A DNA stretch of 16,586 nucleotides from Candidatus Auribacterota bacterium. Lineage in GTDB: Bacteria; Auribacterota; JAFGBW01. The notes below the pieces were generated by a model that saw only the letters and a list, made by a program, of their open reading frames with translations, was not told the origin of the DNA and did no database searches. Positions 14,789-16,586 of the stretch are shown here, one piece after another (position 1 is the first letter of the stretch; every line of letters starts with the position of its first letter). Made by a program: the position numbers and the translations under genes. The stretch lies in assembly GCA_016932965.1 (NCBI GenBank), contig JAFGBW010000142.1:1-16586 (forward strand), in the 5' to 3' direction.

Positions 14789-14885
14789 CCACGAAATGCA
14801 CTAAAAGCACGAAAATATTCTACATGATCAATAATTCTTAAATATAATTTATAAATTTTTTTCGTGTCTTTCGTGCTTTTCATGG
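14789..14885. repeat. Imperfect inverted repeat of 'cacgaaa' words
   Basis: The left arm at 14789-14815 (ccacgaaatgcactaaaagc...) and the right arm at 14859-14885, reverse-complemented (ccatgaaaagcacgaaagac...), agree at 22 of 27 positions around a 43-base AT-rich loop. Each arm is itself two or three cacgaaa words. It fills the middle of the 297-base gap between the aminotransferase and the kinase (14674-14970). The rest of that gap shows only a short AT-rich tract and a six-A run (14935-14941), which would be a T tract downstream of the minus-strand kinase. Confidence 0.65.
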
Positions 14886-14970
14886 TTTCTAATATTTATA
14901 TTCTTAGGATAACATCGAAACAGAAATAATACAGGAAAAAAGGACCTCTTCAGTTCTCGGCAACTCATCC

Positions 14971-16586
14971 TCACGTCGGTATCACGATCTCAAAGCAGCT
15001 ACCCTTGCCCGGCGTGCTTCTGACTTTGATGGTTCCGCCGTGATGATGGATGACATTATAACAGACAAAGAGACCCAGCCCGGTTCCTTTTTCCTTCTTG
15101 GTTGTAAAAAAGGCTTCGAATATTTTTTCCTGGTCAAAAGACTGAATGCCCACCCCCGTATCGGTGATGGTGATCCGGATCAAAGGGGACACATAGAAGC
15201 TGGCTACGATGAGATGCCCTCCTTTCGGCATGGCCTCAACGGCATTTAAAAATAAATTCAAAAGCACCTGCTTGAACTGATCTTTGATCCCCATGATGGC
15301 AGGCAACAGCGGATCCAGCTCCATGACCACCTCGATACCGGCGTCTTTCAATTTCCTCTCCAGAAAAGCATGCGTAAAGGAAATGATCTGGTTGAGATTC
15401 AATTCCTCGGTCTTCTCCACAGAAGGTTTGAAATATCCCCCCATCCTTTCCGTCAGCTGAATGACCCTTTGGATTTCTGACTTCATGATTTTTTTTGTTT
15501 CAGATCTGGATTCCTCGCTCTCATTGGGATCATCTATGACTTCAAAACAGTTCAACAGGTTGTGCAGCGGATTTTTCAATTCATGGGCATAATAACTGGA
15601 GAGCTGTCCCATGGCGGATAGGCGCTGCGCCATCGAATATTCACGGATGGAACGCGTCAGTTGTTTTCTCATCTGGTTCAGGTCTTTTTTGTCTTCGCTG
15701 ATCTGCAATGACACAAAATCCAGGTCATTATCAGTAAAATCCGGTTCCGTTTCGTGTGTCAAACTGCTGACCACCAGAGAGGGCTGGTAGTCTTCAAAGG
15801 ATCCCCCTGTCTGCTGGACATTCTGTTTCAGCATGGATTTTAAAATTTGAACCATCTGGACTGAAGAAGACACGTGAGCGGATTCCATGTCCACTCCCGC
15901 AAACCGAAGTTCTACCGGGAGTTCGAAGGAGGAAATTTTTTTCAGCAAAGTCTCCCTCAAACCCAATAAGCGGCGTGACAGATCTTCATCTTTTTTTCTC
16001 TGAAATGCGATGAAACAAATGTTTTCATTGGCGCTGAAACAGGCAAAGATGTTTGAATCCGTTTTCTGGACAACATCCCCCATTTCCTTGAAAAACAGGG
16101 GACTCATTTCATTCACGTCAATTCCGGTTTTGATGCTCCGTAATTCAAAGGCGAATAAATACAGGCCGCGTTTTTTTTTATTCTGACGGATATAGGACCG
16201 GTGAAGAAGAGAATAGAAGTATCGGAAAGTATAAAGGCGGGTTAAAGGTTCGATGGAAGACAATCGGATGAGCATCCGCGAGTGATACAGCAGTTCAAAA
16301 TAGCGAATCAGGGCGGCATAGACGGCCGGCAGAACCGTAATAAAATAGAAAGAGCCGTGCGGAAGAAGGAAACGCTGGGAATGCCCCCATCTGAGAAAGA
16401 AAAACACCATCAGGATGCCGAATCCCGTTCCGATAAAGGAAGAAATGCGTGAAGTATGGACAGAAAAAATCCAGAGACAAAACAGCCAGACCAGCATCAG
16501 AAAGACCAGTCCTTTGGAAGAAGGACGCGCGTACGACCATTCCGGATGCAGCGCGGTTTCGATGGCATTGGCAAGAAGCACAGAGA
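14971..16586 (-). CDS. CHASE2-type sensor histidine kinase with degenerate GGDEF domain (5' end outside window)
   Basis: The frame is open past the right edge. The GTG at 16581 is preceded in frame by a Ser codon and by a CHASE2-like ending (SVLLANAIETAL), so the true start and most of the extracellular CHASE2 domain lie outside. Counting from that GTG, residues about 24-98 hold three transmembrane helices, as in CHASE2 proteins. Residues about 105-250 resemble a GGDEF domain at its start (SIEPLTRLYTFRYFYSLL) but lack the GGDEF motif, so are probably a sensory or dimer module. The dimerisation helix has H333 in YYAHELKNPLHNL. HATPase_c shows N446, DTGVGI (474-479) and GTGLGL (499-504). It is a membrane kinase that would pass phosphate to a response regulator, not found on this side of the window. 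Stop TGA 14971-14973. Confidence 0.9.
   Translation of the reverse strand, partial: SVLLANAIETALHPEWSYARPSSKGLVFLMLVWLFCLWIFSVHTSRISSFIGTGFGILMVFFFLRWGHSQRFLLPHGSFYFITVLPAVYAALIRYFELLYHSRMLIRLSSIEPLTRLYTFRYFYSLLHRSYIRQNKKKRGLYLFAFELRSIKTGIDVNEMSPLFFKEMGDVVQKTDSNIFACFSANENICFIAFQRKKDEDLSRRLLGLRETLLKKISSFELPVELRFAGVDMESAHVSSSVQMVQILKSMLKQNVQQTGGSFEDYQPSLVVSSLTHETEPDFTDNDLDFVSLQISEDKKDLNQMRKQLTRSIREYSMAQRLSAMGQLSSYYAHELKNPLHNLLNCFEVIDDPNESEESRSETKKIMKSEIQRVIQLTERMGGYFKPSVEKTEELNLNQIISFTHAFLERKLKDAGIEVVMELDPLLPAIMGIKDQFKQVLLNLFLNAVEAMPKGGHLIVASFYVSPLIRITITDTGVGIQSFDQEKIFEAFFTTKKEKGTGLGLFVCYNVIHHHGGTIKVRSTPGKGSCFEIVIPT

Overview
The window is about 16.6 kb of chromosomal-looking bacterial DNA of moderate GC content. 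It carries eleven complete genes, two histidine kinase genes cut by the window edges, and one wrecked gene. Signal peptides, a MotA/TolQ/ExbB-type inner-membrane channel and a periplasmic SecD-like domain point to a Gram-negative, free-living organism. The DUF4912 + GH57 pair, the CHASE2-type kinase and the many degenerate dispersed repeats would fit an environmental lineage such as Omnitrophota or Desulfobacterota. No phylogenetic marker is decisive, so that placement is a weak inference. I see no tRNA, rRNA, IS transposase, phage gene or CRISPR array.

Layout. Positions 1-2487 (+) hold the tail of a histidine kinase, its NtrC-type sigma54 response regulator and a secreted GH26-like glycosidase. 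Positions 2687-5953 (+) hold a DUF4912 protein with a striking Ser-rich pentapeptide-repeat insert, abutting a GH57 glycogen-branching-type enzyme that starts at TTG directly after the preceding stop; these two look like one glycan-storage operon. Positions 6067-6374 (-) are a pseudogene in which the first ~35 residues of a CoA-disulfide-reductase-like flavoprotein are joined out of frame to its last ~66 residues (DsrE domain). Positions 6572-11182 (-) hold a MotA/TolQ/ExbB channel, an ExbD-like partner with a large Asp-rich repeat domain, a SAM methyltransferase and an ABC ATPase, all in one direction but with repeat-bearing gaps. ruvC is at 11225-11863 (+). A periplasmic protein ending in a SecDF-P1-like domain lies at 12069-12920 (-), divergent from a small Cdd1-like helix-hairpin-helix gene at 13123-13428 (+). 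A DegT-family sugar aminotransferase (-) and a CHASE2/degenerate-GGDEF histidine kinase (-, open at the right edge) finish the window.

The best candidate for an undescribed system is the channel pair at 8386-11182. It has the architecture of an ion-driven 5:2 motor (MotAB, TolQR, ExbBD, ZorAB), but the periplasmic part is a predicted solenoid of roughly twenty 13-14-residue Ca2+-loop-like repeats instead of an OmpA or ExbD fold.

A second layer is a set of short degenerate 'word' repeats in the gaps (motifs built on gacaggat, ctctgcgcc, accacgga, gagttatga, cacgaaa). Several are arranged as imperfect inverted repeats. One supplies the stop codon and last codons of the methyltransferase.
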